Positions 42,129 through 50,325 of a stretch of DNA of 54,460 nucleotides are shown piece by piece. Every line of letters starts with the position of its first letter. The stretch's first letter is position 1. Origin of the DNA: Candidatus Aminicenantota bacterium. GTDB taxonomy: Bacteria; Acidobacteriota; Aminicenantia; UBA2199. The notes under the pieces are model-generated. The model was given only the letters and a program-made list of their open reading frames with translations. It ran no database searches and was not told the DNA's origin. Both the position numbers and the translations under genes were made by a program. The stretch is from the NCBI GenBank assembly GCA_029938635.1, contig JAOZUQ010000006.1, forward strand, positions 1-54,460, in the 5' to 3' direction.

Positions 42129-43700
42129 ATCAAAAATTATCCCAGCATTTTTAATGATGTAATCGGTCCGGTAATGCGAGGCCCATCAAGTTCCCATACT
42201 GCCGCGGCCCACAGGATCGGGACCTTTGTACGGCAATTGGACAGATCAGCTTTTGCGAAAGTAATTGTTAAATTTGACAGATCAGGATCTTTGCCTACTA
42301 CTTACCTTGGGCAGGGTTCTGCCATGGGTCTTGCCGGAGGCCTGTTGGGAATTGAATTGACTGATCCTAAGATCATAAATTTTGAAGAACATCTAAAAAA
42401 GAGCAATTTTACGATAGAATACATAATTACAGATCTCGAATGTAAACATCCGAATGCCTATCAGATAAACGTTGAGTATATTGACGGGGAAAAGTTTCAA
42501 GTTCTTGCTGTTTCAACGGGTGGCGGAATGTTTGAAATTATTGAATTAAACGGTAGTAATGTTTCCATGAAAGGGGACTATTTTGAAACTCTGATTTTTT
42601 TTCAGAATCTTCCTGATGAAAAGTTGAGTGAATTCAATAAGAAGATCAAAATTAGCCCTTTTAATATTGTTTTCAATATTATTAATGGCAAAAATAAAAG
42701 ATTATTGGTTAATATAAAATCCAGAGAGTCCCTGAATTTCAAACTTTCAGAGATTCCCGGTTTGGAAAAATATATGATCAGATTCTCGGAAGTATGCCCG
42801 GTTTTGCCAGTTACATCTGGTTTTAATTTAGATTTGCCATTTACTTCGGTAAAAGAAATATTGAGTTTGGCTGAGAAAGAGAACTTATCTTTGTCAGATC
42901 TGGCGATCAGATATGAAAAAACACGATCTGGTTTAGATGCAGAAACCATTTTGGAAAAAATGGAAGAAATTGCAATCATTATTAAGAAATCAATAAAAGA
43001 TGGGCTGGAGGGAACTAATTATAAAGACAGAATACTGGAAACCCAATCAACATTAATTGCAAAAGCAGAAAAGAAAAGATTAATCGGTAAATCTGTAAAT
43101 AATAAAATTATTGCTTATACAAGTGCTTTGATGGAAGTGAAAAGCTCAATGGGGCTTATTGTTGCTACGCCGACAGCAGGGGCCTGCGGTGTTGTGGGAG
43201 GAGCTTTGTTCGGTTCTGTGGAAAATCTGGACTTTGATATCAAAAAGATAGCGAGGGCCTTTCTGGCCGCAGGGATCGCCGGAGTATTTATTGCCGATAG
43301 ATATACTTTTTCTGCCGAAGAGGGTGGTTGCCAGGTGGAAACTGGTTCCGGAGCAGCCATGGCAGCAGCAGGATTGGTTGATATGAATGGAGGCACTGCC
43401 AGGCAGGCTTTGGCTGCTGCATCCATGGCTTTGCAGAACCAGTTAGGCCAGGTTTGTGATCCTGTAGCTGTTCGGGTTGAAGTTCCCTGTCTTGGTAAAA
43501 ACATAATGGCAGCGACAAATGCTCTGAATTCATCTATTATGGCCATTTCAGGATATGATCCTGTCATCCCCTATGATGAAGTTATTGATGCAATGAGATC
43601 TGTAGGGGAATCTCTCCCCTCTTCTTTGTGCTGCACAGGCCTTGGTGGGCTTGCACAAACTCCAACTGGGAAAACTTTGTTCAGAAAGTTCAATTCTTAA
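42129..43700 (+). CDS. L-serine ammonia-lyase, Fe-S type (beta and alpha parts fused)
   Basis: Converts L-serine to pyruvate and ammonia with a labile 4Fe-4S cluster. The beta-type domain (first 230 residues) has GPVMRGPSSSHTAA, with the SSSHT motif; the alpha-type part has TPTAGACGVVGG near 348, AEEGGCQVETGSGAAMAAAG and SLCCTGLGGLAQTP. The first ATG in frame is 42174, but the conserved PSIFNDVIGPV lies upstream of it. AAAGGAG (42115-42121) is 7 bases before ATC at 42129, so translation probably begins at a non-AUG codon there, or an ATG was lost. From 42174 the protein has 508 aa and would lack the usual first 15 residues. It follows the cyclodeaminase-like gene directly. Confidence 0.88.
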   Translation: MKNYPSIFNDVIGPVMRGPSSSHTAAAHRIGTFVRQLDRSAFAKVIVKFDRSGSLPTTYLGQGSAMGLAGGLLGIELTDPKIINFEEHLKKSNFTIEYIITDLECKHPNAYQINVEYIDGEKFQVLAVSTGGGMFEIIELNGSNVSMKGDYFETLIFFQNLPDEKLSEFNKKIKISPFNIVFNIINGKNKRLLVNIKSRESLNFKLSEIPGLEKYMIRFSEVCPVLPVTSGFNLDLPFTSVKEILSLAEKENLSLSDLAIRYEKTRSGLDAETILEKMEEIAIIIKKSIKDGLEGTNYKDRILETQSTLIAKAEKKRLIGKSVNNKIIAYTSALMEVKSSMGLIVATPTAGACGVVGGALFGSVENLDFDIKKIARAFLAAGIAGVFIADRYTFSAEEGGCQVETGSGAAMAAAGLVDMNGGTARQALAAASMALQNQLGQVCDPVAVRVEVPCLGKNIMAATNALNSSIMAISGYDPVIPYDEVIDAMRSVGESLPSSLCCTGLGGLAQTPTGKTLFRKFNS

Positions 43701-43784
43701 GTAAATGGGATAACAGAGTGTGTGAGTAATGATACAAAAACCGACGAATAGAAGTGAGATTAAAAAAATAGGAGCAGAGAAATT

Positions 43785-44312
43785 ATGATATTTAGATTAA
43801 GTATATGGATAGTTATGATTGCAGGAGGTATTGTTGGCGGTTATTATATTGATAATATACTATTTGAAAATATTCATGTTAATATGATTTTTCGTGTTAT
43901 TAGTTTTGTTATTGGTGCATTTCTCATATTTTTAGTAATAAAAATCAGTAAAAATACAGGAAGAACACTTGCAAAGTATGGCAGAAAAGGCGAATTAAGG
44001 AGAATGGAAACTAATGCCCTTGTCAGAAAGGGAGTTTATAAATATATGCGGCATCCTATGCATTTAGGATTATTTGGTTTCCCTCTGGCCATTGCTTTTT
44101 TAGTAATGTCACCATCATTTATACTTATTCTCGCTCCAATTGAAATATTGATGATGCTAATAATGATAAAAGTAATTGAAGAGCCAGAGGCTATTAGTAA
44201 ATTTGGAGATGAGTATTATAATTACAAAAAGCAAGTACCCTGGTTTTGTTTTAAAATAAAATGCTTAAAAGAATTATTTAAAAGTGTTCCAAGCGAATAT
44301 GATAAAAGATGA
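43785..44312 (+). CDS. ICMT/PEMT-like membrane methyltransferase
   Basis: 175 aa with four to five hydrophobic helices. The signature GVYKYMRHPMHLGLFGFPL near 80 and the late EEPEAISKFGDEYYNYKKQ with the conserved glutamates and tyrosine mark isoprenylcysteine carboxyl methyltransferase-like enzymes. It is distantly similar to the methyltransferase at 23471-24052, both carrying the G-x-Y-K-Y-x-R-[NH]-P motif. Function is unknown. AGGAGCAGAG lies upstream. It ends about 50 bases from the pgeF gene, which is convergent. Confidence 0.83.
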   Translation: MIFRLSIWIVMIAGGIVGGYYIDNILFENIHVNMIFRVISFVIGAFLIFLVIKISKNTGRTLAKYGRKGELRRMETNALVRKGVYKYMRHPMHLGLFGFPLAIAFLVMSPSFILILAPIEILMMLIMIKVIEEPEAISKFGDEYYNYKKQVPWFCFKIKCLKELFKSVPSEYDKR

Positions 44313-44359
44313 AGTTCTAAACAGGTGCTCATGATGGTATGTGCCTGATGTAACAGGAG

Positions 44360-45037
44360 CTATTTTTTCAGAATAAAATTAAAGATCCTTCCTTCCAGAT
44401 CTCCCCTCCGGTAGGACGGAAAATTTTTGTTGCAGAATGTGCAGATTCCGGAGTGAGTAATGTTGTTTGCCGGTATCCCCTGCTCTATCAGACATAATTC
44501 TACCCCCTTTGTAACATCCATATCATATCCTTTCGGAGTTTTTGCAAAGATCTTATTTGAAAAGCTGAAATCTTTAAATTTATCAACTACATCCTGCTGC
44601 ACTGTGTAACATTTTCCTTCAATTGCAGGTCCTGTATGGAAAAAGAGATTATTGGTGTCTGTCCCCTTTTGCTTCAGGATATTCAGCAGGTTTATCCCGA
44701 TCTTTGAATGGAGCCCCCTCCAGCCGACATGGATCACCCCCGCTTCTCTTCCATTTTTTGAGTGGAAGAATAACGGTACACAGTCCGCTGTTCTGATAAC
44801 AGCAAGGACATTTTTTTCACTGAGTATCAGTCCGTCCCCTTCTGGATAACCTCTCACTTCATCAGTAAAAAATATTCTATCACCATGCACCTGATCCAGT
44901 TGAATAGTTTTCTCCGCGATAAAATATTCATTAATATGATCTACTTCTGCATCAATCTCAGAATATCCGAGAATCAATGCGCTATTTTCAAAGAAATGAA
45001 ATGCTGATCCTTTGTGTTCCACTCTTTTTAATATCAT
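44360..45037 (-). CDS. pgeF: Peptidoglycan editing factor (YfiH/YlmD, multicopper-oxidase-like)
   Basis: 225 aa from ATG at 45037; a GTG at 45052 is 15 bases further upstream, but the family usually begins near MILKRVEHKG. Zinc-site blocks are VIRTADCVPLFFHS, GVIHVGWRGLHSK and, near the end, ICTFCNKNFPSYRRGD. The family removes wrong amino acids from UDP-MurNAc-linked peptidoglycan precursors and has purine nucleoside phosphorylase-type activity in some members. No ribosome site is visible before either start. The repeat-rich intergenic region lies directly upstream. Confidence 0.9.
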   Translation of the reverse strand: MILKRVEHKGSAFHFFENSALILGYSEIDAEVDHINEYFIAEKTIQLDQVHGDRIFFTDEVRGYPEGDGLILSEKNVLAVIRTADCVPLFFHSKNGREAGVIHVGWRGLHSKIGINLLNILKQKGTDTNNLFFHTGPAIEGKCYTVQQDVVDKFKDFSFSNKIFAKTPKGYDMDVTKGVELCLIEQGIPANNITHSGICTFCNKNFPSYRRGDLEGRIFNFILKK

Positions 45038-45090
45038 TACTGGAATTGTCACACTTAGAATAATCTACTGTCAAGGTGAACCAATATAAT

Positions 45091-45133
45091 TACCCTCACT
45101 CCTGACCCCTCTCCTTCTGGGAGAGGGAAAGAG
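45091..45133. repeat. Palindromic repeat type A, left copy
   Basis: Sequence beginning TACCCTCACTCCTGACCCCT and ending GAGAGGGAAAGAG forms a hairpin around CTCCTTCTGGGAG. A second copy in reverse orientation lies at 45429-45464. Confidence 0.75.
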
Positions 45134-45165
45134 TTTTTTATTCATCTGATGCTGAATGTTGATGG

Positions 45166-45216
45166 CTTCGACAGGCTCAGCCACCGGAGAAAAACTGGTC
45201 ACTGAGCTTGTCGAAG
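45166..45216. repeat. Palindromic repeat type B (CTTCGACAGGCTCAG)
   Basis: CTTCGACAGGCTCAG (45166-45180) and CTGAGCTTGTCGAAG (45202-45216) pair at 14 of 15 positions with a 21-base loop. This is a widespread intergenic repeat type in several phyla. Confidence 0.75.
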
Positions 45217-45305
45217 TGACCAATAGAAACCAGGCCACCGATGAGAAGTAGTTAGTTTTCTCCCCCTTCAGGGTGGTACTCCGGATATTTGTCAATATTG
45301 AAAAA

Positions 45306-45340
45306 GGCCCCTAAATCCCCTGAAGGGGACTTGACTTTGC
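45306..45340. repeat. Palindromic repeat type C (CCCCTAAATCCCCTGAAG)
   Basis: A run of CCCCTAAATCCCC, TGAA, GGGGACTT makes a small hairpin (45315-45328). Similar elements are common between genes in Bacteroidetes-type genomes. Confidence 0.55.
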
Positions 45341-45428
45341 AGCTCTTTCTCCCCCTTTAGGCAAGGCGAATTCACCTTATCTCCCAGAGGGAGAGAAACA
45401 CAGATTTCAATATAAAATCTTTTTGAGT

Positions 45429-45464
45429 GCCCCTCTCCTTCTGGGAGAGGGGTTGGGGTGAGGG
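45429..45464. repeat. Palindromic repeat type A, right copy (inverted)
   Basis: Sequence beginning GCCCCTCTCCTTCTGGGAGA and ending GGGGTGAGGG matches the reverse complement of the copy at 45091-45133. The two copies flank the other repeats about 300 bases apart. Confidence 0.75.
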
Positions 45465-45527
45465 ATTTGATACGGTTGTCAAGAACTACAATGTTGTTTA
45501 CAATATTTTTTATAAGGAAAAATAATT

Positions 45528-46652
45528 ATGGGAAAAATCAGAGAATTGATATATTGTCAGGAGTGCGGCGAGAAGCTTGATAATGTAAAAGTGGATGGCA
45601 GGGAGAGGATGAAGTGTAACTCTTGTGAGAAGATCGCATACGAGAATCCTGTTCCGGCTACCGCTGCAGTACTATTTAATGACAAAGAAGAACTCCTCCT
45701 TGTTAAAAGAAATGTTGAGCCGAAAAACGGGGAATGGTGCCTTCCCGGAGGATTTACCGAGATTGGAGAAACTCCCGCAGAATGCTGTTTAAGAGAGTTG
45801 GAGGAAGAGACCGGATTAACAGGCTCGATCGGAAGGATTATCGGATCGGTTCCCGGCGTTAACCCTTTTTACAAATCTGTTTTAGTTACGGGATTCAGTA
45901 TCTCAAAGTTTTCAGGTGAACTTAAGGCCGGAGATGATTCTGATGAGGCTGGATTCTTTGAACTGAGTAATTCCCCGGAAATTGCATTTAAAAGTCACAG
46001 AGAGCTCTTAAAAACATATGTGGACAAAGAATTGTACTCGGCAGACAAGAGAATTCTTAAATCCATGGGAGCATATGTTATAACGAGCGGAGATCACATA
46101 AATATTGCAGAGATTGCCTGTGAGGCCGGCGCAAAAATAATTCAATACCGGGACAAAAAATCTACTCAGGCTGAAAAGTTAAATATAGCTGAATCGATTT
46201 GTAAAATAACCCGAAAATCAGGAACTCTGTTCATTGTTAATGATGATATTGATATTGCTCTGATCTCAGGAGCAGATGGAGTTCATCTCGGGCAGGATGA
46301 TATATCTGTCAAAGATGCCAGGAAGATAGTTCCTCAGAATTTTATTATCGGGAAGTCTACCCACTCTTTAGAGCAGGCAATGGCTGCTGAGAGGGATGGA
46401 GCTGACTATATCGGGATAGGCCCTGTATTTAAAACACCGACGAAGGAAGATTACATCCCTATCGGAGTTGAGACCGTAAAAAAAGTGATAGACAATGTTA
46501 AGATTCCCTTCGTCTGCATCGGAGGATTGAATATGGGCAACATTCAGGAACTGATCGACCTCGGAGCAACAAATTTCGCAATGGTCCGTGAATTCGGATC
46601 AGACACAAAAAATAGTGTAGAAAGAATCAACAACCTGATCTCCGGGAATTAA
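45528..46652 (+). CDS. Nudix hydrolase fused to thiamine-phosphate synthase (ThiE)
   Basis: 374 aa. Residues 1-40 are a zinc ribbon (C10, C13, C30, C33), and the Nudix domain follows with a full Nudix box at 75-97 (G5xE7xREUxEExGU all matched). From about 178 the ThiE barrel begins: QYRDK, IVNDDIDIAL, DGVHLGQDD, GKSTHSLEQA, YIGIGPVFKTPTK and FVCIGGL. ThiE joins the pyrimidine and thiazole halves to thiamine phosphate. The Nudix part may clean a damaged thiamin or nucleoside diphosphate; this is inference from the fusion. No thi-type riboswitch is visible upstream. AAGGAAAAA precedes the ATG. Confidence 0.92.
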   Translation: MGKIRELIYCQECGEKLDNVKVDGRERMKCNSCEKIAYENPVPATAAVLFNDKEELLLVKRNVEPKNGEWCLPGGFTEIGETPAECCLRELEEETGLTGSIGRIIGSVPGVNPFYKSVLVTGFSISKFSGELKAGDDSDEAGFFELSNSPEIAFKSHRELLKTYVDKELYSADKRILKSMGAYVITSGDHINIAEIACEAGAKIIQYRDKKSTQAEKLNIAESICKITRKSGTLFIVNDDIDIALISGADGVHLGQDDISVKDARKIVPQNFIIGKSTHSLEQAMAAERDGADYIGIGPVFKTPTKEDYIPIGVETVKKVIDNVKIPFVCIGGLNMGNIQELIDLGATNFAMVREFGSDTKNSVERINNLISGN

Positions 46653-46670
46653 GTCTCTTTTTGAACTAAA

Positions 46671-47228
46671 TTAATCGTCGAGGATGTGTTTTTCTTTATC
46701 CTTTTCGATCCGATCTAGATTATTTGTGTTCTCATCTACTAATTTCTGAAAATCTTCATAAAATCTTTTTTCTTCATCTTCAGAGATATCTTTGTCATCT
46801 TGCATCTTTTTGACCATATCTCTGTATTCCCTTCTGATGTTTCTGATCTGAGTTTTTCTCTCTTCAGTGTATTTTCTCAGGGTTTTGATGATATCCAATC
46901 TTCTTTCCTCATCCAGAGGAGGGACCGGAAGCTTGATCACTTTTCCATCTGAAAACGGATTCAGGTCCAGGTTTGATGCTCTTAAGGTTTTTTCAATATC
47001 TGCGATGATATTGTTGTCCCATGGCTGAATTACGATCATATTAGGTTCCGGGACAGAAAGAGTGGCTACCTGATTGATCGGAGTGGATGTCCCGTAATAA
47101 TCAACTGAAAGGCCGTCAAGTACATTTATTGATGCTCTGCCGGTCCTGAACTTTGATATTTCTTTAATGTATGCGTTAATCTTTTCTTTGAATTTTCCCT
47201 TGGCCTCATCCATGATCTCATTTAACAT
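46671..47228 (-). CDS. frr: Ribosome recycling factor
   Basis: 185 aa, the standard length. LNEIMDEAKGKFKEKI, FRTGRASINVLDGLSVDYYGT, QPWDNNI and the helical tail RREYRDMVKKMQDD are typical. It splits post-termination ribosomes with EF-G. The ribosome site is GGGGG at the pyrH stop, and 1 base separates the two genes. It ends the minus-strand translation operon, 18 bases from the end of the convergent Nudix-ThiE gene. Confidence 0.97.
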   Translation of the reverse strand: MLNEIMDEAKGKFKEKINAYIKEISKFRTGRASINVLDGLSVDYYGTSTPINQVATLSVPEPNMIVIQPWDNNIIADIEKTLRASNLDLNPFSDGKVIKLPVPPLDEERRLDIIKTLRKYTEERKTQIRNIRREYRDMVKKMQDDKDISEDEEKRFYEDFQKLVDENTNNLDRIEKDKEKHILDD

Positions 47229-47229
47229 A

Positions 47230-47955
47230 TCAGCCCCCTTTGCTTATTAAAGTCCCAATGTCTTTTTTTATAACCGAATTATAAATGTTGTTCTTTTTGT
47301 TTAAATTGAAGATCTTGATATTAAGGCCGTTCTCTTTGCATAGGCTTACTGCAGTGCTGTCCAGGACTTTCAACTCTTTGGCAAGGACTTCCGAATACGA
47401 AATGGTGTCAAATTTTACAGCATCACTGTTCTTGTTCGGATCATGAGTGAATACACCGTCAACCATGGTTGCTTTTAGGAGAATGTCTGCTTTTATCTCT
47501 ATTGCCCTTAAAGCAGCGGCAGTATCTGTAGAGAAGAAAGGGCTGCCTGTCCCGGCAGAAAATATAACTACCCGATTCTTTTCGAGATGCCTCATCACTC
47601 TTCTCTGAATGAAAGGTTCAGCGATCGATTTGATCTCAAGAGCTGATATAAGCCTTGTGATAAGGCCGGTCTTTTCAAGTGCGGCCTGAAGAGCTATACC
47701 ATTGATCATGGTCGCGAGCATTCCCATGTAATCGGCAGATGTCCGGTCTATTCCCAGGTTATCGCCTCTTCCTCCACGGAAGAAGTTGCCGCCACCTGTA
47801 ACTATTGCTATTTGAACACCGAGATCGTGGACTGATTTGATCTGGTTGGAAATTGAATTAATCGTGTCTTCGGAGATACCGAAAGAACTATCTCCTTTTA
47901 AAGCTTCTCCGCTGAGTTTTAGAACAATTCTTTTATATTGCGGAATATCATCCAT
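47230..47955 (-). CDS. pyrH: UMP kinase
   Basis: 241 aa from ATG at 47955, one base after the tsf stop; an upstream ATG at 47979 lies within tsf and adds eight residues. KRIVLKLSGEAL at the start, VTGGGNFFRGG, GIDRTSADYMGMLATMING, SAGTGSPFFSTDTAAALRA and TMVDGVFTHDPNKN are standard blocks for the hexameric bacterial enzyme that makes UDP. Its site between tsf and frr is widely conserved. Confidence 0.97.
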   Translation of the reverse strand: MDDIPQYKRIVLKLSGEALKGDSSFGISEDTINSISNQIKSVHDLGVQIAIVTGGGNFFRGGRGDNLGIDRTSADYMGMLATMINGIALQAALEKTGLITRLISALEIKSIAEPFIQRRVMRHLEKNRVVIFSAGTGSPFFSTDTAAALRAIEIKADILLKATMVDGVFTHDPNKNSDAVKFDTISYSEVLAKELKVLDSTAVSLCKENGLNIKIFNLNKKNNIYNSVIKKDIGTLISKGG

Positions 47956-47956
47956 T

Positions 47957-48556
47957 TTAAAATTCTTCGCCGACCTCATAGCGGGTGAATCTTTTAATTA
48001 CAATGTTCTCCCCGATCTTATGAATTTGCTCTGTAAGGAGACTTTCGATCGTAAATTGATCATCCTTAAAATATGTCTGATTCAGAAGGCATGCTTCTGA
48101 ATAGTATTTTTTAAGTTTGCCTTCAACAATATTATCAATAATATTTTCAGGCTTTCCGGAGTTTTTCAGCTGTTCCCTGATTATCTCTTTCTCTTTATCA
48201 ATAACATTCTCCGGAATATCTTTGCTTGAGATATATTCGGGACTCATTGCAGCTATCTGCATGGATACATCTTTTGTGAACTGAATAAAATCTTCATTTT
48301 TTGCTACAAAATCTGTTTCACAGGCGACTTCGATCAGAACGCCTATTCTGTTATTGTTATGAATATATGAGTTGATCACACCCTGATTAGTTGCTCTTGA
48401 TGATTTTGATTTTGCCTTTTCGTAACCTTTCTTTCTGAGATGCTCAATAGCTTTATCATAATCTCCGGAAACCGCTTCCAGAGCTTTTTTACACTCCAGA
48501 ATACCGATTCCGGTATGCTCTCTGAGCTTTCTTACCATTGCCATATCTACGGACAT
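47957..48556 (-). CDS. tsf: Elongation factor Ts (short form)
   Basis: 199 aa, much shorter than the E. coli protein (about 280 aa) but like the compact forms of several phyla. The N-terminal UBA-like domain (MVRKLREHTGIGILECKKAL) and core TDFVAKNEDFIQFTKDV are intact; the second core subdomain is reduced. It recharges EF-Tu with GTP. A GAGGAG site precedes it, 2 bases after rpsB. Confidence 0.96.
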   Translation of the reverse strand: MSVDMAMVRKLREHTGIGILECKKALEAVSGDYDKAIEHLRKKGYEKAKSKSSRATNQGVINSYIHNNNRIGVLIEVACETDFVAKNEDFIQFTKDVSMQIAAMSPEYISSKDIPENVIDKEKEIIREQLKNSGKPENIIDNIVEGKLKKYYSEACLLNQTYFKDDQFTIESLLTEQIHKIGENIVIKRFTRYEVGEEF

Positions 48557-48558
48557 TA

Positions 48559-49344
48559 TTAATTCTCCTCAGCTGGTGTTGACTCTTCTGATTCTGTTTC
48601 AGGTTCTTCGGAATCAGCCTCTTCCTTCCTTGCATTTTCAAGTTCAATATCTTTTTGGATCTTCTTTTCGAGTCCGGCCTGAACTGCTTCACCGAATTTA
48701 GATACAAATAACTTGATAGATCTTATTGCATCATCGTTTCCGGGTACCGGGTAGGCAATACCGTCAGGATCTGCATTGGTATCAACAATACCGACTATCG
48801 GGATACCAAGCTTCTTTGCTTCGAAAACAGCAATATCTTCAAAATTTGAATCTATAATGATAATTACATCAGGAACACCTTTCAGGTTACGCATTCCCCA
48901 GAGGTTTTTGTGTAATTTCTTATATATTTTTTCAAGTTTCGATTGCTCTTTTTTACTTTTAACATCCCATCTTCCATCCCTCTTCATTTCGTCAAGGTCA
49001 AGAAGTTTTTCAATACTTTTCTTGATCATCTGGAAGTTAGTTAAAAGTCCTCCGAGCCATCTTTTGTTAACATAATGGAGTTGAGATTCGCCTGCGATCT
49101 CAGCTATTATTGTTTGAGCCTGCTTTTTTGTCCCGACGATCAGAGCTTCTCCACCCTCAGCAACAACATCTGTTACGAATCCAAGTGCAGTTCTGAACAT
49201 CTCTATGGATGTTTGCAGATCGATTATATAAATTCCGTTCTTTTTCCCGTAAATATAGGGTTTCATCTTGGGGTTCCATTTCCGGACCTGATGCCCGAAG
49301 TGAACTCCTGCTTCCAACATTTCTCTCATGCTTACTGATACCAT
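48559..49344 (-). CDS. rpsB: 30S ribosomal protein S2
   Basis: 261 aa. MLEAGVHFGHQVRKWNPKMKPYI at the start (abridged: VHFGHQ and RKWNPKM), the KRWLGGLLTNFQMI block and IVDTNADPDGIAYPVPGNDDA are diagnostic. A Glu-rich tail of about 25 residues (EEADSEEPETESEES) extends it beyond the usual 235-245 aa. AGGAGG precedes the ATG. It is the third gene of the operon. Confidence 0.97.
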   Translation of the reverse strand: MVSVSMREMLEAGVHFGHQVRKWNPKMKPYIYGKKNGIYIIDLQTSIEMFRTALGFVTDVVAEGGEALIVGTKKQAQTIIAEIAGESQLHYVNKRWLGGLLTNFQMIKKSIEKLLDLDEMKRDGRWDVKSKKEQSKLEKIYKKLHKNLWGMRNLKGVPDVIIIIDSNFEDIAVFEAKKLGIPIVGIVDTNADPDGIAYPVPGNDDAIRSIKLFVSKFGEAVQAGLEKKIQKDIELENARKEEADSEEPETESEESTPAEEN

Positions 49345-49352
49345 AATTCCTC

Positions 49353-49757
49353 CTACCTCTTATGGTACTGAGAAGCTTTTCTTGCTTTCAATAAACCATA
49401 TTTTTTTCTTTCTTTTTCTCTTGAATCTCTTTTAAGTAATCCGTTCTTTTTAAGAGTTGGCCTTAGCTCTGAATTAAATTCGAGTAAAGCACGGGATACT
49501 CCAAGCTTAACCGCATCAGCCTGAGCGGAAACACCACCACCGTTAATGTTGAGATATAAATCGAAGTTTTCGGTATTATTTGTAAGTGCAAGGGGTTGAT
49601 AGATGGAGAGTTTGTGAATTTTTTGTGGGAAGTATTCATCAAATGACCTCTTCCTCTTGTTCACAACCAGTTTTACTTCTCCTTTTCCCGGCCGCAGGTA
49701 TACCCTTGCAACACTGGTTTTCCTTCTGCCTGTACCGTAATATTGAACTATGCTCAA
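49353..49757 (-). CDS. rpsI: 30S ribosomal protein S9
   Basis: 134 aa, normal. YGTGRRKTSVARVYLRPGKG at the start and the basic ending KKYGLLKARKASQYHKR are universal features; the end reaches the P site of the ribosome. AAGGAGG lies before the ATG. It stands between rplM and rpsB. Confidence 0.97.
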   Translation of the reverse strand: MSIVQYYGTGRRKTSVARVYLRPGKGEVKLVVNKRKRSFDEYFPQKIHKLSIYQPLALTNNTENFDLYLNINGGGVSAQADAVKLGVSRALLEFNSELRPTLKKNGLLKRDSREKERKKYGLLKARKASQYHKR

Positions 49758-49767
49758 ACTGTCCTCC

Positions 49768-50214
49768 TTAGAAAGTTAATGTTTCAGGCTGTTGTGCTTT
49801 ATGATTATGCTCTGTACCTGAATATATTTTGAGTTTCTTTAAAATTTTTCTGTTAAGTTTGTTCTTCGGGAGCATCCCTTTTACTGCTGCCTTGAGTATC
49901 CTTTCGGGATGATCTGTCATCATTTTCTGATATGAGGTTTCCTTGATTCCACCCATCCATCCTGAATGTCTGTAATAGACCTTCTGTTCTTCCTTGTTCC
50001 CTGAAAGTTTTATCTTATCGGCATTGATAACGATGACAAAATCACCGTTATCGAAGAACGGGGTATATGTAGGTTTGTCTTTTCCTCTTAAGATTGAGGC
50101 TATCCTTGTAGCCAGTCTTCCAAGTATCATACCCTCAGCATCAATCTGAAGCCATTTCTTGTCCTGATCATCTTTTTTTGGTATAGCAGTCTTGTTATTC
50201 TCATTCAATTTCAT
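49768..50214 (-). CDS. rplM: 50S ribosomal protein L13
   Basis: 148 aa. [50 protein letters not shown] and [10 protein letters not shown] are diagnostic. It is the first gene of a six-gene operon (rplM-rpsI-rpsB-tsf-pyrH-frr) behind a consensus promoter. GAGGAA precedes the ATG. The predicted leader is only about 17 bases, leaving no room for an L13-type regulatory structure. Confidence 0.97.
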   Translation of the reverse strand: MKLNENNKTAIPKKDDQDKKWLQIDAEGMILGRLATRIASILRGKDKPTYTPFFDNGDFVIVINADKIKLSGNKEEQKVYYRHSGWMGGIKETSYQKMMTDHPERILKAAVKGMLPKNKLNRKILKKLKIYSGTEHNHKAQQPETLTF

Positions 50215-50237
50215 TATATTCCTCTTAAAGGAATAGT

Positions 50238-50264
50238 ATTATAATATTTTCCCGTTTTTGTCAA
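50238..50264 (-). promoter_or_regulatory. Consensus promoter of the rplM operon
   Basis: On the minus strand: TTGACA (50264-50259), 15-base spacer, TATAAT (50243-50238). Both hexamers are perfect; the spacer is two bases shorter than ideal. Confidence 0.7.
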
Positions 50265-50325
50265 GATTTAACAGCCTTTTCAGCATATTTAAAGGTTGTT
50301 TTGATCCTGTTTGTATAAAAAACGA

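Larger units (their letters stand above)
45038..45527. other. Gene-free, repeat-rich interval between pgeF and the Nudix-ThiE gene
   Basis: About 490 bases with no credible gene on either strand. It holds at least four palindromic repeat units of three types, and between them further hairpin-forming pieces (CTCCCCCTTCAGGG near 45261 and ATCTCCCAGAGGGAGAG near 45379). A short open frame on the minus strand here is only the translated repeat. Confidence 0.75.

Noticed and set aside
43729-43788. 19-codon ORF ending in ATGA with the methyltransferase start at 43785
   Set aside because: It has no ribosome site and odd codon content; chance overlap is likely.
44313-44359. Terminator between the methyltransferase and pgeF genes
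   Set aside because: CAGGTGC and GTGCCTG pair only with two wobbles, and no T run follows; not strong enough to list.
45071-45295. Open frame of 74 codons on the minus strand
   Set aside because: It consists of translated palindromic repeats, has no ribosome site and no recognised domain.
45465-45527. Thiamin riboswitch before the Nudix-ThiE gene
   Set aside because: No CUGAGA-type core or matching stems could be found in the short leader.
49075-49338. Open frame antisense to rpsB
   Set aside because: It is a shadow of a highly conserved ribosomal gene.
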